Source: Leptasterias polaris
Lineage: Eukaryota > Echinodermata > Asteroidea > Forcipulatida > Asteriidae
Direction of reading: 5' to 3'
DNA length: 64,000 nucleotides
NCBI GenBank assembly: GCA_037783415.1
Contig: JAZGTN010000098.1
Coordinates: 2,976,001 to 3,040,000 of the forward strand
Shown here: positions 34,402 through 47,109 of the stretch, one piece after another
How the letters are laid out: every line of letters begins with the position of its first letter
Numbering within the stretch: the first letter of the stretch is position 1
Position numbers and translations under genes: made by a program
Notes under the pieces: model-generated
What the model saw: only the letters and a program-made list of their open reading frames with translations
Databases searched by the model: none
Told to the model about the DNA's origin: nothing

Positions 34402-36756
34402 TAAATAAATCAATAAATAAATAAATAAACAGGAAATGTGTGGAAAATGTGTGGATTGAATGCCATAACAGTTAACTTTACAGTTCATCAATCAATTACA
34501 AACATTAGCTTGTATCAATCTTATAGGAGGACGATTCGAACACTCAAGTCATCTTTGAACTGTTTTGTAGCTTGTTACTCTCCCAGCAAGCTATATCTAC
34601 ACTCCTGTAAAACCTACGTACACTACATATCCAAGGACGACATGAACAACTTCAAGAAACCACTCTGTTATACGACTCTTCGTTTATCTTGTCTTCACTT
34701 TCCACGGGAATGAAAGCTTACTGATGCGGAATGATACAACAGAAATTGGTCATAATTGACACCTCTCACCAACTCATCTTTTCCCTGTCTGTTTGTTTTT
34801 TTTTTTTTTCTGCACCTGAACACTGTCAATTCTAACCTTGCGTGCAGAGGGAAGCAGCTAATTTCACTCGTCGTTGGATGAGCAGAAATTCAATTAGACG
34901 TGCCAGCATTGATTTATTTTTTTGCCGTGCCTTGTTGTTTCTGTCTTTGATGACATATCCCTTAATGGAATGGCTTCGCAATGTGCGGACGACACTTGTA
35001 CGTAATTTATGTATAGGCTTTATGGACACATGGTGGGAAAGCAATCGCTAAAAATATTGTCCCTTAATATGTTTCCCGCTTTGCTATATATCTGATGGGA
35101 AAACAAATCACTACCATCAAACAAACACACTGCCGGACTGTATTACAATACATGTACATTCAGTCCCAGTTTTACTGCAGAAAACAAAAGGAAAATACAA
35201 GAAATTGCTGTTCATGTGTGTGTGGCCAATGAGTAAGTTCGACTTTGACATAATATTAATAGAGTTGGTGCTGTTGTTTTTTCATGAGCTAAGCAAACAT
35301 TTAAACTCCACACTGATTTAGCGGCAGCAACACGTGTCTTAGATTAGACAAAAATAAAATCAACATAAATCAGACAGGCTGCAGTTCGAACACTGTGGCA
35401 ATTTCAATGATGATAGCAACACACGAATACGTCAACTGATTCGATAAAATATTCATTATGATAAGTATGATTTATGTATCCAAAGATCAGATTCATGGGT
35501 ACATAATCCCCTAAAAGGTGAGATACAAAACACATTCTGCTTGAAGTTACATCAGGTGACATTTCATCTGAAAGGAGACAATACATTTGCACTGAGTCAT
35601 ATTCTTGTATACCCCGACAGTTTGGGTTTCATCTTAGTTTGTGTAATTACGGATGGTTGAGAATGAGGCTTGTATAGACCATGTTACCTTTGTTTACAAG
35701 AATGACCTTGTACATTCTAAAGCATTTCCATACAGGCAAGATACTACACTGGCCATATTTACATTTTGTGTCATAATTTTCACATAAATTCAAGAGTTAC
35801 AAAAGTAACAGCTATCTATACAGCTTGTGAGATGTCCCCCCTTTCTTTATATACAAAGCTGAGAAAATAAGACAGTTCAATCTCCATAAAACATAAGATT
35901 TATTGTTTTCTTCCATTGAGCTGCGTGCAAACTGTGCCTGCAGGAAGTCCAGGCTCTGTGGCTCTTTTGTAAACTTGTGATGTCACAGGTCACATGGTCT
36001 ATTATTATGAGCACCTTAATCGAGATCTGTAGACAAGACGAAACTAAAAGGAGGGACGATGGAACGAATGAAGACAATTACTGGGGTATCTTAAACTGTG
36101 GTGTTAAAACAATTGACACCACGGTTGTTGTCACATTGTTATAGATACAAAGAGAGACTCCAAATTAACACCGCAGTGTGTTAAAATAACACTATAATGT
36201 ATTGGCAGTTAACACCCTATGTTGTACATTCTTGTTTTGTTGGTATCTATTTGTGACAATACCCATGACACCCCAGTTCTTGCAGTGTAGAAGGGGGTTA
36301 CGCTGGGGATGGAATGGGGTAAGACGATGGGGGTGACCTAGAAAACGACATGAAGATGAGGCAGACGATGGAACAGAAGAAACTATGGAAACAGGATGAG
36401 GAAACTAGTTAATGTACAAGGAAAGAAGAGCAAGAGTTTCTCGGAATAAAGTAATCGATATTAAGACGAAGGGATCACTCTATCTTGACGATTACATTAC
36501 ACTGGTTTATCAGGCCGGGCGAGACAACGAATTAAAGTGTTTTCATGTTTTCTGATGTAATGTTTGTTTAACAAGTAATAAACCACAAGGGACGAAGAAG
36601 GGGCCGAAGATGCAGGACGTATGAGAAGGGGATTGAGAGTTAACGACATTGGATAAGGGCCAGACAGGAAACCCGTTCCCCAAAAGAATAAGATGTTTAC
36701 ACAGTTGTTCGTTTGCTTCATAACTAGAAATGGGATTAAATTAGAGGACATTGTGA
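34402..36756. other. Non-coding stretch with decayed CACTGC-type MITE
   Basis: 36088-36290 has GTGGTGTTAAAACAATTGAC, TTATAGATAC and TTCTTGCAGTG of the CACTGC family. 36597-36690 is an inverted copy of sequence at about 38035-38120. No supported exon. Confidence 0.5.
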
Positions 36757-36757
36757 C

Positions 36758-37221
36758 AACTGGAACAAGCTTCCTAGTGACATCAAAAGCTCATCCTCAC
36801 TGAATGTATTTAAACGTAAAGTTAAAGCCTACCTCTAAATCTACTTTTGTAAGCTATTTATTTCTGTGCTGTATTAATGTATATTATTGTTATCACTACT
36901 TATCGTAGTAATTTATCTACTCATGTTAATTCTTGAAGTTATTTTTGATAGTGTTTTTTGCCCTCTTGTCTGTCTGTCTGCATGTCTGTAAATGTTTTTG
37001 TCTTTTGTGTCCGTTGTCTGTCTTGTCCTGTATGGCATTCCCAAATCAAGCACACGCTTACCGGGGATTGCCTCCATTTCACTAACTCTGCCCTTTTCCT
37101 ACTATTATATAGTATCATTAGTGTATTCTGTTTTAATATAAATCATCATTTTGTATGTTACTTGCACACATATTATGTGAAATGGAAATAAATGTTGTTG
37201 TAAAAAAAAAAAAAAAAAAAA
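36758..37221 (+). mobile_element. 5'-truncated LINE end with poly-A tail
   Basis: The frame NWNKLPSDIKSSSSLNVFKR...KAYL ends at a stop at 36836-36838. The W-N-x-L-P and FK-x-K boxes are the C-terminal signature of many non-LTR retrotransposon ORF2 proteins. About 350 bp of 3' tail, an AATAAA (about 37187), and an A-run (37202-37222) follow. It encodes no complete catalytic domain. The different tail type from the element at 4818 implies a different LINE clade. Confidence 0.7.
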
Positions 37222-37491
37222 AGTTATTTTGGAACCCTCTTGTATAATTTAAAGCTTCATTTCATGAACGCAACACATTCCTTCAGAGCCTTGCGTCAGT
37301 TTTAAGTGTATGATATCTTGAACCCAATTCCTGGAAAATGATAAAATATATACAATCTCTATTTCATGAGAGGTTTTCCCCAATATCGGTAATGATTATG
37401 TTTTCCCCATATTTTATGCAGGGTTCTGCTCCTAAATGCAGTAGCAATCTCTTCATCCAATCATCTCTCTAGGATCCCAATTCATTTTCCC

Positions 37492-37662
37492 TTAAAAGGG
37501 ACGGTGTGTACAACATTGGTAAAATTGAAAATATAAATGTTCACAGACTTACCCATAACTTATACGTAGTATCTCATGGTGGAAAAATTCCCTTGGGAAA
37601 AATAGTTTTGCTTGAAACGCTAGTTTTCACTGTTTTCTCATGACTCCGAAGACCAATTATTG
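37492..37662. mobile_element. TTAA-type element, left part
   Basis: TTAA, then AAGGGACGGTGTGTACAACATTGG matching the 1624 copy in inverse orientation, continuing to TTTTCTCATGACTCCGAAGACC. The right end is lost in AT-rich sequence. Confidence 0.65.
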
Positions 37663-37887
37663 ATATTATTTATTAATGTTTTATTGTTTTTTTAATATTT
37701 TAAATTAATTAATTTATTTATTTGTGGTGGTGGGGGGGGGGAATTCTGTACTAGCGTATATTTTTAGCCAACATTAAGATATACAGACACTGCAAAGAAC
37801 CTGTCAATTCAATAAAACATGATACCGTCTTCAATTACCGGCTATGTGATTAGAACACTGTCCATTCCATATAAAAACAAATATCCC

Positions 37888-38120
37888 ACGTCAACATCTT
37901 TATTCTTTTTTGATAACAGGTTTCCTGTCTGTCCTTTATCCAATGTCGTTAGCTGTAACTTCAACATCTTTATTTATTTTTTTTGATAACAGGAATGTCC
38001 TTCCTTTATCCGATGTCGTTAGCTCCCATACTTCAACATCTAAATTCTTTTTGAGAACAGGTTTCCTGTCTGTCCCTTATCTGATGTCGTTAGCTCCCGT
38101 ACTTCCTGCATCTTCGTCCT
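37888..38120. repeat. Three tandem units of about 73 bp
   Basis: CAACATCTT/TAAATTC, TTGATAACAGG or TTGAGAACAGG, then CCTTTATCCRATGTCGTTAGC recur from 37893, 37965 and 38035. The last unit is also present inverted at about 36597-36690, 1.4 kb upstream. Confidence 0.8.
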
Positions 38121-40356
38121 CTTCACTTCGCATCTTCTCCGTTCGCACCCTCATCACCATTTTGTTATTGTTAGCAATCCAATTAGGATAATACTTGGAG
38201 TGAATTTAGCGGGGCTTGTTAGCCAATTACACGGGCTAGTTGTATGCGCGGTTCGTGCAGGCTTAACAAATTCAGCTAATTAAAAGAAGCTAAGGGAAGA
38301 TCATGTAAACCGATCATTGACCTCGTCATCTAATGACCTCATCTTTGGAGAATATGTTGTCACCTCAACTATATGGACATGTTGTCACTTAAGGCGAGGT
38401 TATGACGCCACATTAGCTGTGGATAATGGGATAGTGATATAATTATCGATGCGGACATTATGGTTAGAAATGTCACCACCGGAAAGCTGTTATTCCTGGG
38501 AAAATTTCCCCAATTGCATCCACGTGATAAAACTAAAACCACACACAGATGTGGAATTACACGGAGGCTACAGAGCCCATGGCATCTGTTGGCCCATGGT
38601 CTTGGTGCCCCCTATACATGTTTACAATAGACTTTCAATGGAATTGCACTTCGCAAAATGAGAAGTTAAAATTCCAGGCCCGATTTCCCTTTTTTTATAC
38701 AATCTGTGATTCCCACTGTCAAATTTCAGCAAGAAATAACTTCAATCACTTTCTTATTAACACTTCACTCTGAACTGATTTATCACCACGCTCTCCCTCG
38801 ATATCCACCCTTGTCAGAATTAATCCACGTTCTTATCTGCTGGCAATCTTCATTTATTAAAGTCCTGATAATGATGATGAATGACCCACTGAATGTTCTG
38901 CTGAACACACCTCCTCCTCCAACTTACACCGTTGCTTCTTCTCACCTACTTGTACACGCCTGATTAGTCTCGCACTTCCAAACCGGATATTAATGGCCGA
39001 GTATAGCCCCAAGACATGCGTTATTCTTCTTAGCGTTTGGGCTAACCAGAAGAAGAAAAACATAATAATCAAAAAACGTCCAGCCTTACAGATCCGCAAG
39101 TCTGCGCTCAGGTCTGCAGAGTTACCAATTAATTTAACCAACTTTATGTCCGCATTCAAACCGGCAATTTTTCACCATCTCACGTTCTTTATAATCCATA
39201 TTTTTCTCTCTCAAAATTTTATTCGATCATGATTTTAAACGGATTGCAACGAGAAAGCACTTATCCACAAGTCTCAGGTCTGCTGACTTAGCTAGCATTT
39301 CAACTCAAACTTATGTCCGAACTCAAACAACTTTTCATCATCTCGCGTTCTCTATATTCCATTTAATTATTTCTCTCTCAACAGTTAACAGGAAACAAAG
39401 AAATAACGAACAACTTTCATTCGATCATGATTTTAAACAGACTGCAAAGAGAAACACTTAAACAAGTGTTCTTCAGGAATGGACCTGCTTGCCACTGAGA
39501 TCGCCTATTCCGAGCTGTTGTCCCATGTTAACATAACGGCTTAATGAGATCTCCAATGTCAATTTCAGTGTTGTGATCCACAGTAAAACAAATGAGTATG
39601 ACATTGAAGCCCCCTTTTAATGGGTTTCATGTAATGTATTCGTTGTTTGCGTTAAAAGCTTTCACAAAGACCTTAACAACCTAATTATCACTGTATGGTG
39701 TCATCACTGATGCAGTTTTCACACCACACAATTTACTGATGCATTTTGAAAACTAGATGATAGGAATAAATGTTCCCAAAACCAATAACGGCCCATCCCG
39801 TTACCACCGTAAGAATGTGTGCATAATTGGATACATTTATATTTGACGCTAGCATAGATCAGAAACTAATAATCTCAAGAAGATTTTGCTGAAGATACTG
39901 CCGGTCATTTATACAAGTTTAGCTTAGACCTTTGTAGTTTCCTAAACATGGCATAATCTCAAACTAATTTCTGTAACGTTTCGGCACCATTTCATCCTAC
40001 TTTCGATTAGAACTCACGACACAAATCTTTCAGTTGATGAGTTGTTTATATACAGGTTCTTCCTAACACGACAAAAATATATGAAAATACAAAACAGAGA
40101 CAGTGTTATTATAAACACGTTCGCCGGTAGTATACTCTTTTATAGTGAGTTTTATCAGCGAAATAAACTTGCCTCTCCTTTGTGACAAAAAGTCAGAGTC
40201 ACTTGAATGTCTCATTGCCAGGGAATTCTGCACAACCTCAAAGCTTACTAATTATAATTTTGATAAAAATGGTTTACGGATCCTCACAAGCAGCGCGTAT
40301 GCGGTTCGACTGGTCCAGAGGGGATTTTACTGAACGAAAGAGGGAAAGAACCCCCT
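38121..40356. other. Non-coding, with imperfect 200-bp tandem duplication
   Basis: Within 39130-39455, TTTTCAYCATCTCRCGTTCT, TTATTTCTCTCTCAA-like and CGATCATGATTTTAAAC occur twice, about 200 bp apart. No exon signals found. Confidence 0.55.
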
Positions 40357-40360
40357 TTAA

Positions 40361-40708
40361 AGGCATTGTATACTTTTGGTAACAGCTCAAAATCAGTGTC
40401 CACATTTTGGGGTGATTCAACATTATGCATGAACAAACAAACCTGTGAAAGTTTGAGCTCAATTGGTCATCGAGGTCACGAGAAAATAGTGAAAAGAGAC
40501 CTTATGTGTTTTCTGTTTTTCAAACATCGAGTTTATTATCACGCGTGATAAAGACTATTGTTTTACTAATTTCTCAGAAACGATAGCATTCTAGTCAGAA
40601 ATATTTTAAGGAACCCTTTCTACCATTACTTACTTTAAATCATGTAAGTTATGTGCGATTCTGTGAACATTTGTGTTTTTCGATCTTTACCAATAGTGTA
40701 CAGGGCCA
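40361..40708. mobile_element. TTAA-type element, full length
   Basis: TTAA (40357-40360), AGGCATTGTATACTTTTGG at the left, CCAATAGTGTACAGGGCCA at the right, then TTAA (40709-40712). The interior matches the 1624 copy (ATAAAGACTATTGTTTTACT). Confidence 0.8.
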
Positions 40709-41041
40709 TTAAGGGTGAAAACAGCAAACTCTAACCATGAAAGTAGCATCGCTTGGTATTTTATTGTTTAATTTTTTTTATTATTTTTTTTAATGAGATA
40801 TCGCCTAGCGTCACAAGGCCACGGACCCACTTCATGGTGACGGCTACACTTAACTGATTTGGGCTATAGATGCAATTATTTTGTGAGCACTTCATGATGA
40901 AAAATGCTTTTAACTTCATTTTGGGCAGAGATATTTTCTCAAGTAAAACTTTTGTTTCCACCAATAATGCATGTACTTCTAGTTCTTTGATTGTCAAGTA
41001 ATAAACCACAGGGGGAAGACTTGGTAAATTGTTTTATAACC

Positions 41042-41122
41042 TTGGGTTGAACAAAAGAAATATTGACAAGAGCGGGGACTTGCACCTGTGACCTCCGGAT
41101 TAAACGTGTCGGCGCTCTACAA
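41042..41122 (-). mobile_element. tRNA-derived SINE (CAACCCA-tail family), copy 1
   Basis: On the minus strand: GAGCGCCGACACGTTTAATC, CCGGAGGTCACAGGTGCAAG, then TTTGTTCAACCCA. The D-arm (A box) has decayed. Same family as 48418 and 62284. Confidence 0.6.
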
Positions 41123-43138
41123 ACGGATTGAAAACTTTGAAAGGAGATGGCTATCGGTCTGTACACTCCAGCGTTTTTCCCCCATGCATGGTCTAGAGTA
41201 TGACACAGATTGGTCGTGTTGTATCTTATTTCAAGAGACTTAAACAAACTCTTAAGACATTATTTATCTTACCTTGCGCTGCTCCTGACTGCGTAAGTTG
41301 CTTCCGATGCCTCATGATTAAATGATGGCAACTAAATTGAACTTCTGTATCAAAGAGACGCTGGATCTAACCAGCCCAACCACAAACTAGCCAACAGCTT
41401 GTGACCACAGCACACCAAAGTCTTTCCACTGTATTGGTTTACCGCCGAGATCTCAACCAGCGATGATACTGTCTTTTTCACTCGCCTGGCCTGGAGCGTT
41501 CTCTTGCCCACCATGTGTGCTCCACGTGGACCGTGTGCTTATCTGAAGCCCTGGTCTCCAAGCTCCGTTATAATAATAGGAATAACAAAACAAGCCGAGC
41601 TTTACACTGAATCAGTGCCGAGGGTTGTTACATTGTACATTACGTCATGACCCGGAGAACACAATCTACAATTCAATAAGTTTTCCCCAATCACTGTGTA
41701 CATACAGGCTTGTACACATTGCTTGTACAGGCGTAGGCAGAGAGGCTCCAATTAGCTGCACAAATCGAAACTTGACAAAATTCCGTATACCGGCCGTGTG
41801 AGAGAGACGAGGTGCGGATGCGAATCGCTGACGGCAACTGATGCGTTGACACAATGTACCAGTCTATTCCAATCTTCATCTTCGTTCGTTTTCTTTATCA
41901 TTGACTTAGGGCATACAAAAAAGACTTTGGGCCACGAGAGACCATTGCCTGATGTGCTTAAAATACAACACCAGGGACTTGGTATATAAATATTGTGATA
42001 ATCCCAGACACTACCGCATGTGAAAACACTAATTGAAGGCAGTTATGTTCATGCAATTTTTTCTAAGAGACAAACCTAAATATGTTTTTTTATATGAGTT
42101 ACTTTAATCAATATATTCCCTTACAATTTACCCGTGGTAAACTCGTGCTGTTTAGGAAATAATTTAAAATGGACATCCGGCAGTACTTTCAGAAACAAAA
42201 ACATTAAACTAATTATTTGAATGTCACAGAAAAACAGAGCAAAGTGAGATAAAATTTAATAATAAAGAATTTGCTCTTCATTGTCTTTGGAGATAATGAC
42301 ATCGCAATTGGTTTTAAGGCTCACCACACTAATTATTCAAAAGTTGACAGTAATTTACTTTTTGCAATCACATCTTGAAAACAGAAATATAACCAAAGTA
42401 AGTCAAATTAAATATTCAGCAAGAATGTATATCAACCATCCAATGATGTACCTTTATAGAGGCAGACATTTTACAATATATACCTGGAACTGATGCCAGG
42501 CTGTACTAATCAGAAAAATGAAAGTAGGACAACCGAGCTGACACGGAACTCCTTGAGAGCAGGCTAGCGTGGGATTGTATTTTCACTGGACACACTTGAC
42601 TTGGACATTGAGACGATGGATGCGGAATGATTCAAGAAGGAAAAAGGGGGTGGGAGGTATAGTTATTAAGAGAGGGAAGATGAAGTAAAAGCCTTATTAG
42701 AGAGAATGAGATTGCTTGAGTTGATGTACATCTTGGGAGTACATCTTAAGTGGAGACGTGATAAGATGAAGACGCTAATTTAAAATCCGCGTAAGAAATC
42801 ACCTTGTATCTAAAGACTACCGTTGAGTTGTGCACATTGAAGTGTTTTTTTTTATTCTATCACACAGAACACATTTTTGAAAGTAATTTATGTATTCTCT
42901 TCTAATTCTATGCAGAACAACACAACGTACAAAGGCTGAGAAACCCTGGAGACGATATAAACACCAATCATGGTGGTCTCTCTGAACACTAGAGGTTACG
43001 AATCAATAAAATGTCTGTGTTTATTATATGTTGTCATTGACTTCACTTCAAGTGACATTTGTCCTGAAGTTAGAAATAGTCGTTCTTTCTTACAATTAAA
43101 CAACAATAAAACAAAATACTGATTTCTACCAAAGCATC
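41123..43138. other. Non-coding stretch, nothing recognised
   Basis: No exon with domain support, no clear inverted-repeat element. Short ORFs on both strands only. Confidence 0.45.
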
Positions 43139-43147
43139 ACACTGGGG

Positions 43148-44460
43148 TACTCCTAGAACTATGAGGTTCGTTCCGCTATCGTCTCCATTACCCTCATAGA
43201 GTGACATGTACAAAATCCTATTCGAAACTTTTTGCCGTTCACGTTTACATGCCTACAGTTCTTTTATGAAATCAGATATTGCCAAAATTAGGCTCTATAT
43301 GTTCTCTGTACTCTCATTAAGCGTTGCGCGGGTCCAGAAAATCCACTCCGCCAAAAAAAAGTTGCAAAAAATGATAAATTCTCACAGTTTTTCAGAATCC
43401 TCGCCTTCCGGTAACAATATGGCCGCCGCTGAAATTTTCCTCCTGGTAATGCTGCGCGCTACGCTGTTCACAAAACCAACGGTTCACGTATACAATCATA
43501 GGCGCAATGCTGGTCCACAATAACCAATGTTCTGTACGTGAACGGTTGATAATCGTTACCAGCGTAGCGCGCAGCATTACCAGGAGGAAAATTTCAGCGG
43601 CGGCCATGATGTTACCGGAAGGCGAGGATTCTGAAAAACGGTGAGAATTTATCATTTTTGCAACTTTTTTTTTGCGGAGTGGATTTTCTGGACCCGTGCA
43701 ACGCTTTATGGTCGTACATTACGTTCATCTTCACATTGCCTTCTTAGCCACACTAGTAACAGCAGAACAAATTTGTATGGGGACAGATCATTTGCTGCAT
43801 CATCAGTCAGAGTCTGGAACAATCTACCTCATATTCATAACATTCGTGCCATGTCATCCCTCAGTTGTTTTAAAAAGGCTTTAAAAACTCACTATTTTTA
43901 ATTGTATATGCTAATCTGTGTTGTGGGTTTAGCTTGGGCTTCAGCTTATTCCTTTTTATACAGTTTTTGGCTATTGATTGCCTTATAGTCTGTATTTGCT
44001 AATCATGTATATTCCAAATGTTCTATGTTTATTTTTTAATGACCTGGGCTGCGGCTTATATAGTTCCTTTTTACAAACCTTTTTGCTGTTGTATATTCCG
44101 TATTCGCTCTTGTATCTATACTTTATTCCATATTTTTAACGTAGTGCTTTTTGTTGCATAGTGCTTGTGCTTTTTGTCATTTTAAATCTGTTTATTCCAT
44201 CGGTATTTCCTTCCTTGTTAAGCACTTTGGGGTTTATGCTTTAGATGTAAGGTGCTATATATTAAAGTTATATTTATTATTATTATTAATGAGAGTACAA
44301 AGAACATTTAGAGCCTAATTTTGGCAATATCTTATTTCACAAAAGAACTGTAGTCGTGAAGGGCAAAAAGTTTCGAATAGGATTTTGTACATGTCACTCT
44401 ATGACTATGAGGGTAATGGAGACGATAGCGGAACGAACCTCAGTCATAGTTCTAGGAGTA
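43148..44460. mobile_element. Long foldback element with 9-bp TSD
   Basis: TACTCCTAGAACTATGAGG on the left is mirrored by CATAGTTCTAGGAGTA on the right. The perfect 9-bp duplication ACACTGGGG flanks it (43139-43147 and 44461-44469). The arms are several hundred bp: the pair AATCCTCGCCTTCCGGTAAC (43397) and GTTACCGGAAGGCGAGGATT (43611) marks the inner part. A LINE fragment (43704-44287) splits the right arm. Long arms plus 9-bp TSD fit a Mutator-like foldback element. No transposase. Confidence 0.85.
43704..44287 (+). mobile_element. LINE 3' end inserted in foldback arm
   Basis: The frame ends at 43901 with NLYGDRSFAASSVRVWNNL, PHIHNIRAMSS and CFKKALKTHYF, matching the C-terminal tail of a reverse-transcriptase ORF2 (YG-x-RSF, WN-x-LP, FK-x-x-LKT). 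About 390 bp of 3' sequence then end in TATATTAAAG and an (ATT)n tract. It is truncated at the 5' end and has no catalytic core. The host arm reads GCAACGCTT before and TTAATGAGAGTAC after. Confidence 0.75.
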
Positions 44461-44469
44461 ACACTGGGG

Positions 44470-45485
44470 TAGCCATTGTCAAATCCAAGGTGCAGAGAAC
44501 TATATGGGTACTTGTCTATAAGCAACTTGTGTAGGAGTGACACCAATCAATTTATTTAATGGGTCAGGAATTACTTGCAGCACAAACAGAAAACAAGAAC
44601 TGATGGGCATTGTTCTCTTACTATGGTTTACAAAAGTACCGTGGTTACTCAGTAGTTATTGACTATTGAGGGGGTAATTTGTATGAAAAAATTGTTTATT
44701 GTAGTAATTTTGCAATTGGGGGCGCTATTCCTCTCTATGGGTGCACTACTCTAAATCGACCAAAAATTCATGCGCCAAGCTACTTATCATAATTTGTAAA
44801 CCCACAACTTATTTTTAATTATAACGTTTTGGGGGTCATGCAACTAATAGAGTGTGTAATTATAAGAATCTATCACACCCTGGGGGTTCTGGGTTTCAAG
44901 TTTTGAGGAGATTTGATAAATTTGGGCTTTAAAGTTGGTCCTATTTAGCTTGGGAATTGGAGGAGTGCCTCATGAAAACTGGCGGCAAGTCGGTTTGGGA
45001 AAAAACACATTTTCGGGGGTGTTTTTTTCTGGGGTAATTAGCAAAAATTCCAAACGGCTGACCTGCCAAAAATTGAAAAGAAATCTGAAGTTTAGTGGTC
45101 TGAAAATATATTTGATTGGTTTTCAAGAGGCTGAGAGACTTTTAACAATTTTTTGAGAATTTTTGAATATTTAGCATTTATCATTGTTTGCTATGGGAGT
45201 CTATTTAGAGGGGTGAAACCCTATGACTCTAGTATGAGTGTTACTGTTACACGTCGGGAAGAGTTGCATGAAAACAGGGCAATTGAATGAAAGTGAATTA
45301 TATCTGCTGACATGTGGGTGTACTTACAATTGTTAGTTTCTTGCACTGTTGTTGTTCTCTTTGAGTCAGCTGTACCAACAAATCCAATAAGAGGAAATTC
45401 CTAAGAGTTAAGACCTTGTTTGGAGGTCATAGGCTAGGCCTAGTGTATTACTGGGTATCAAAATTAACATGATAAAGTGACTTAC
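44470..45485. other. Non-coding stretch, nothing recognised
   Basis: G-rich on the plus strand around 44870-45030. No domain-bearing frame. Confidence 0.45.
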
Positions 45486-45686
45486 CGAGTGGTACAGCGT
45501 TTGAGTACACGAACCGCAGTGTGTCATATCGGCTAACTTTCCCATGCCACCGCACATAAATGTTCTCTTGTGTAGAGATGGTGTCTTCGTAGTCGGTTTG
45601 GTTACTGTGAATCAGAACAAGCGAAGGAGATTGGGACGTTGGTCCGTCACGGATCTCGATGATTCCTTGTTGCGAAATACTGATAT
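45486..45686 (-). CDS. Internal exon encoding the C-terminal half of CUB domain 2
   Basis: A 201-bp minus-strand exon from acceptor CCGTAG (45692-45687) to donor GTAAGT, phase 1 at both ends. The translation ISISQQGIIEIRDGPTSQS... carries the CUB signature I-E-I-x-D-G-P and ends with a strand-rich IYVRWHG...DTLRFVYS, like the last beta strands of the fold. NQT is a possible N-glycosylation site. Joined to 49609-49738 it makes a complete CUB of normal length. No cysteine is present, although CUB domains usually have two to four. An in-frame ATG at 45771 with a hydrophobic leader upstream of the acceptor offers an alternative start, treated separately. Confidence 0.8.
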
Positions 45687-47109
45687 CTACGGACGACAGA
45701 GAATCAAGTATAAGCATAAGGTTTATCGCGATTAGCAAAATACCAAGAGAGGGCGCTGTTTTGCCAAGCATGTCGTGTGTAGTAAAAGGGGGCAACCCGG
45801 GAAATCGGTAGCCTGGGCGCACGACGGCCGACTGTGTTGTTTATAAAATTGTTGCGAAGTTCAAATCATAAGCTTGTTCACTTTTTTAGTTTACACAGGG
45901 CCTAGGCCATGCCTGCGAACATCGTGTACTGCGGTATGCATTTGCCCCCTATGCCCTCCCATGATGCATTGCGGTTCTGGAATCGCGATAAACCTTATGG
46001 AGGAAGGAAAAGACGTCTGGGGATTCATACAACAGGGCGCCACCAAGAGTTTTGCATGTATAGTCTAAATAAATCCAATGAAATCATCAGGACAGGCTGT
46101 CAAGGTACTCGATATGATGGGGCATGGTGTGCCCCCCCCCCCCCCTCCCATTGAGTATTCAGTGTGTGCTTGGAATCTCAGGAAACGTTTTAAAAAAAGG
46201 TGGGCCCACCTCTGTACAAGAGGAGAATAGGTGTTGAAATAATGGGAACGTAAGAGGGGTGGGTACTCTGCCCCCATATCGGGCATAGACAGGGGAACAT
46301 GTAACGACCAAGCTGTTGCGATGCACGCGGAAATTCGAATTTCGCGCCAAGGGTCGAAGTTAAAGTATATATTATATTATCCAGAACCTTTTATATCATT
46401 ACCGAAACGCCCACACTTTATGTTAAATGTCAAGGCAATAGAGGACAAGGTTTGCACAAGGGAGTGCCATTGAAATCACGAAAACAGTAAGTTAATGCCA
46501 TCACTCAAAACAATACAGCTTGATTATAAGTAGAGTTTATCGCTTCATTGGTCGGTTTCAAAGGTTGGGAACTGAGAATAGTTCTGCAATTAAATTTCTT
46601 AATTACAGTTCAACGATATTCAGCAAGTAATGCAAATGAAACTTCTAACCAAATCTCTCGGGCATTTTGGAGAAATAGCAGCTAAAAATGCTGTTCGGAA
46701 TGACTACTTGTGTAGTTAAGACGTAGATTAACCTCATCCCAATCTGAGGATCTTGTGAATTTTAATAAGTCATCATCAAGACATGTTGAAACTATCTTCG
46801 CTTTTATTTGCAAGACATGATCGAGGGTCATTGACACTGGGTCAACATGACTATGAGAGTGTAGTGATATTGGAAGTTCAAATACTAATAAAGGGGGGGG
46901 GGGGTGGACGAAATATAAGTATTGCAAGTATTGGTCGACACATGAAAGATGGAGGGGGTGGTAGTGGAAAACACTCAGTACATTGTAAAGACATCTCAAC
47001 TTTAGATTAACGGGATTTCTGTAATAATCTACAGTTTCACTGGCCCAAAAAGTTATAAGAATATTGGGGATTGTGGGATCTTAAGGGTTAATCAAACAAT
47101 GGGAAAGCA
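45687..47109. other. Intron sequence, with G/C runs
   Basis: Contains a C-run (46132-46145) and a G-run (46893-46904). A TATA-like TTTTATAAA on the minus strand lies at about 45840-45848. Confidence 0.5.

Noticed and set aside
45448..45822. Whole 124-codon ORF as a single secreted protein
   Set aside because: The acceptor at 45687 with matching phase to the CUB N-terminal exon explains the coding part better; the leader mostly overlaps the pyrimidine tract. Alternative use is recorded as a finding.
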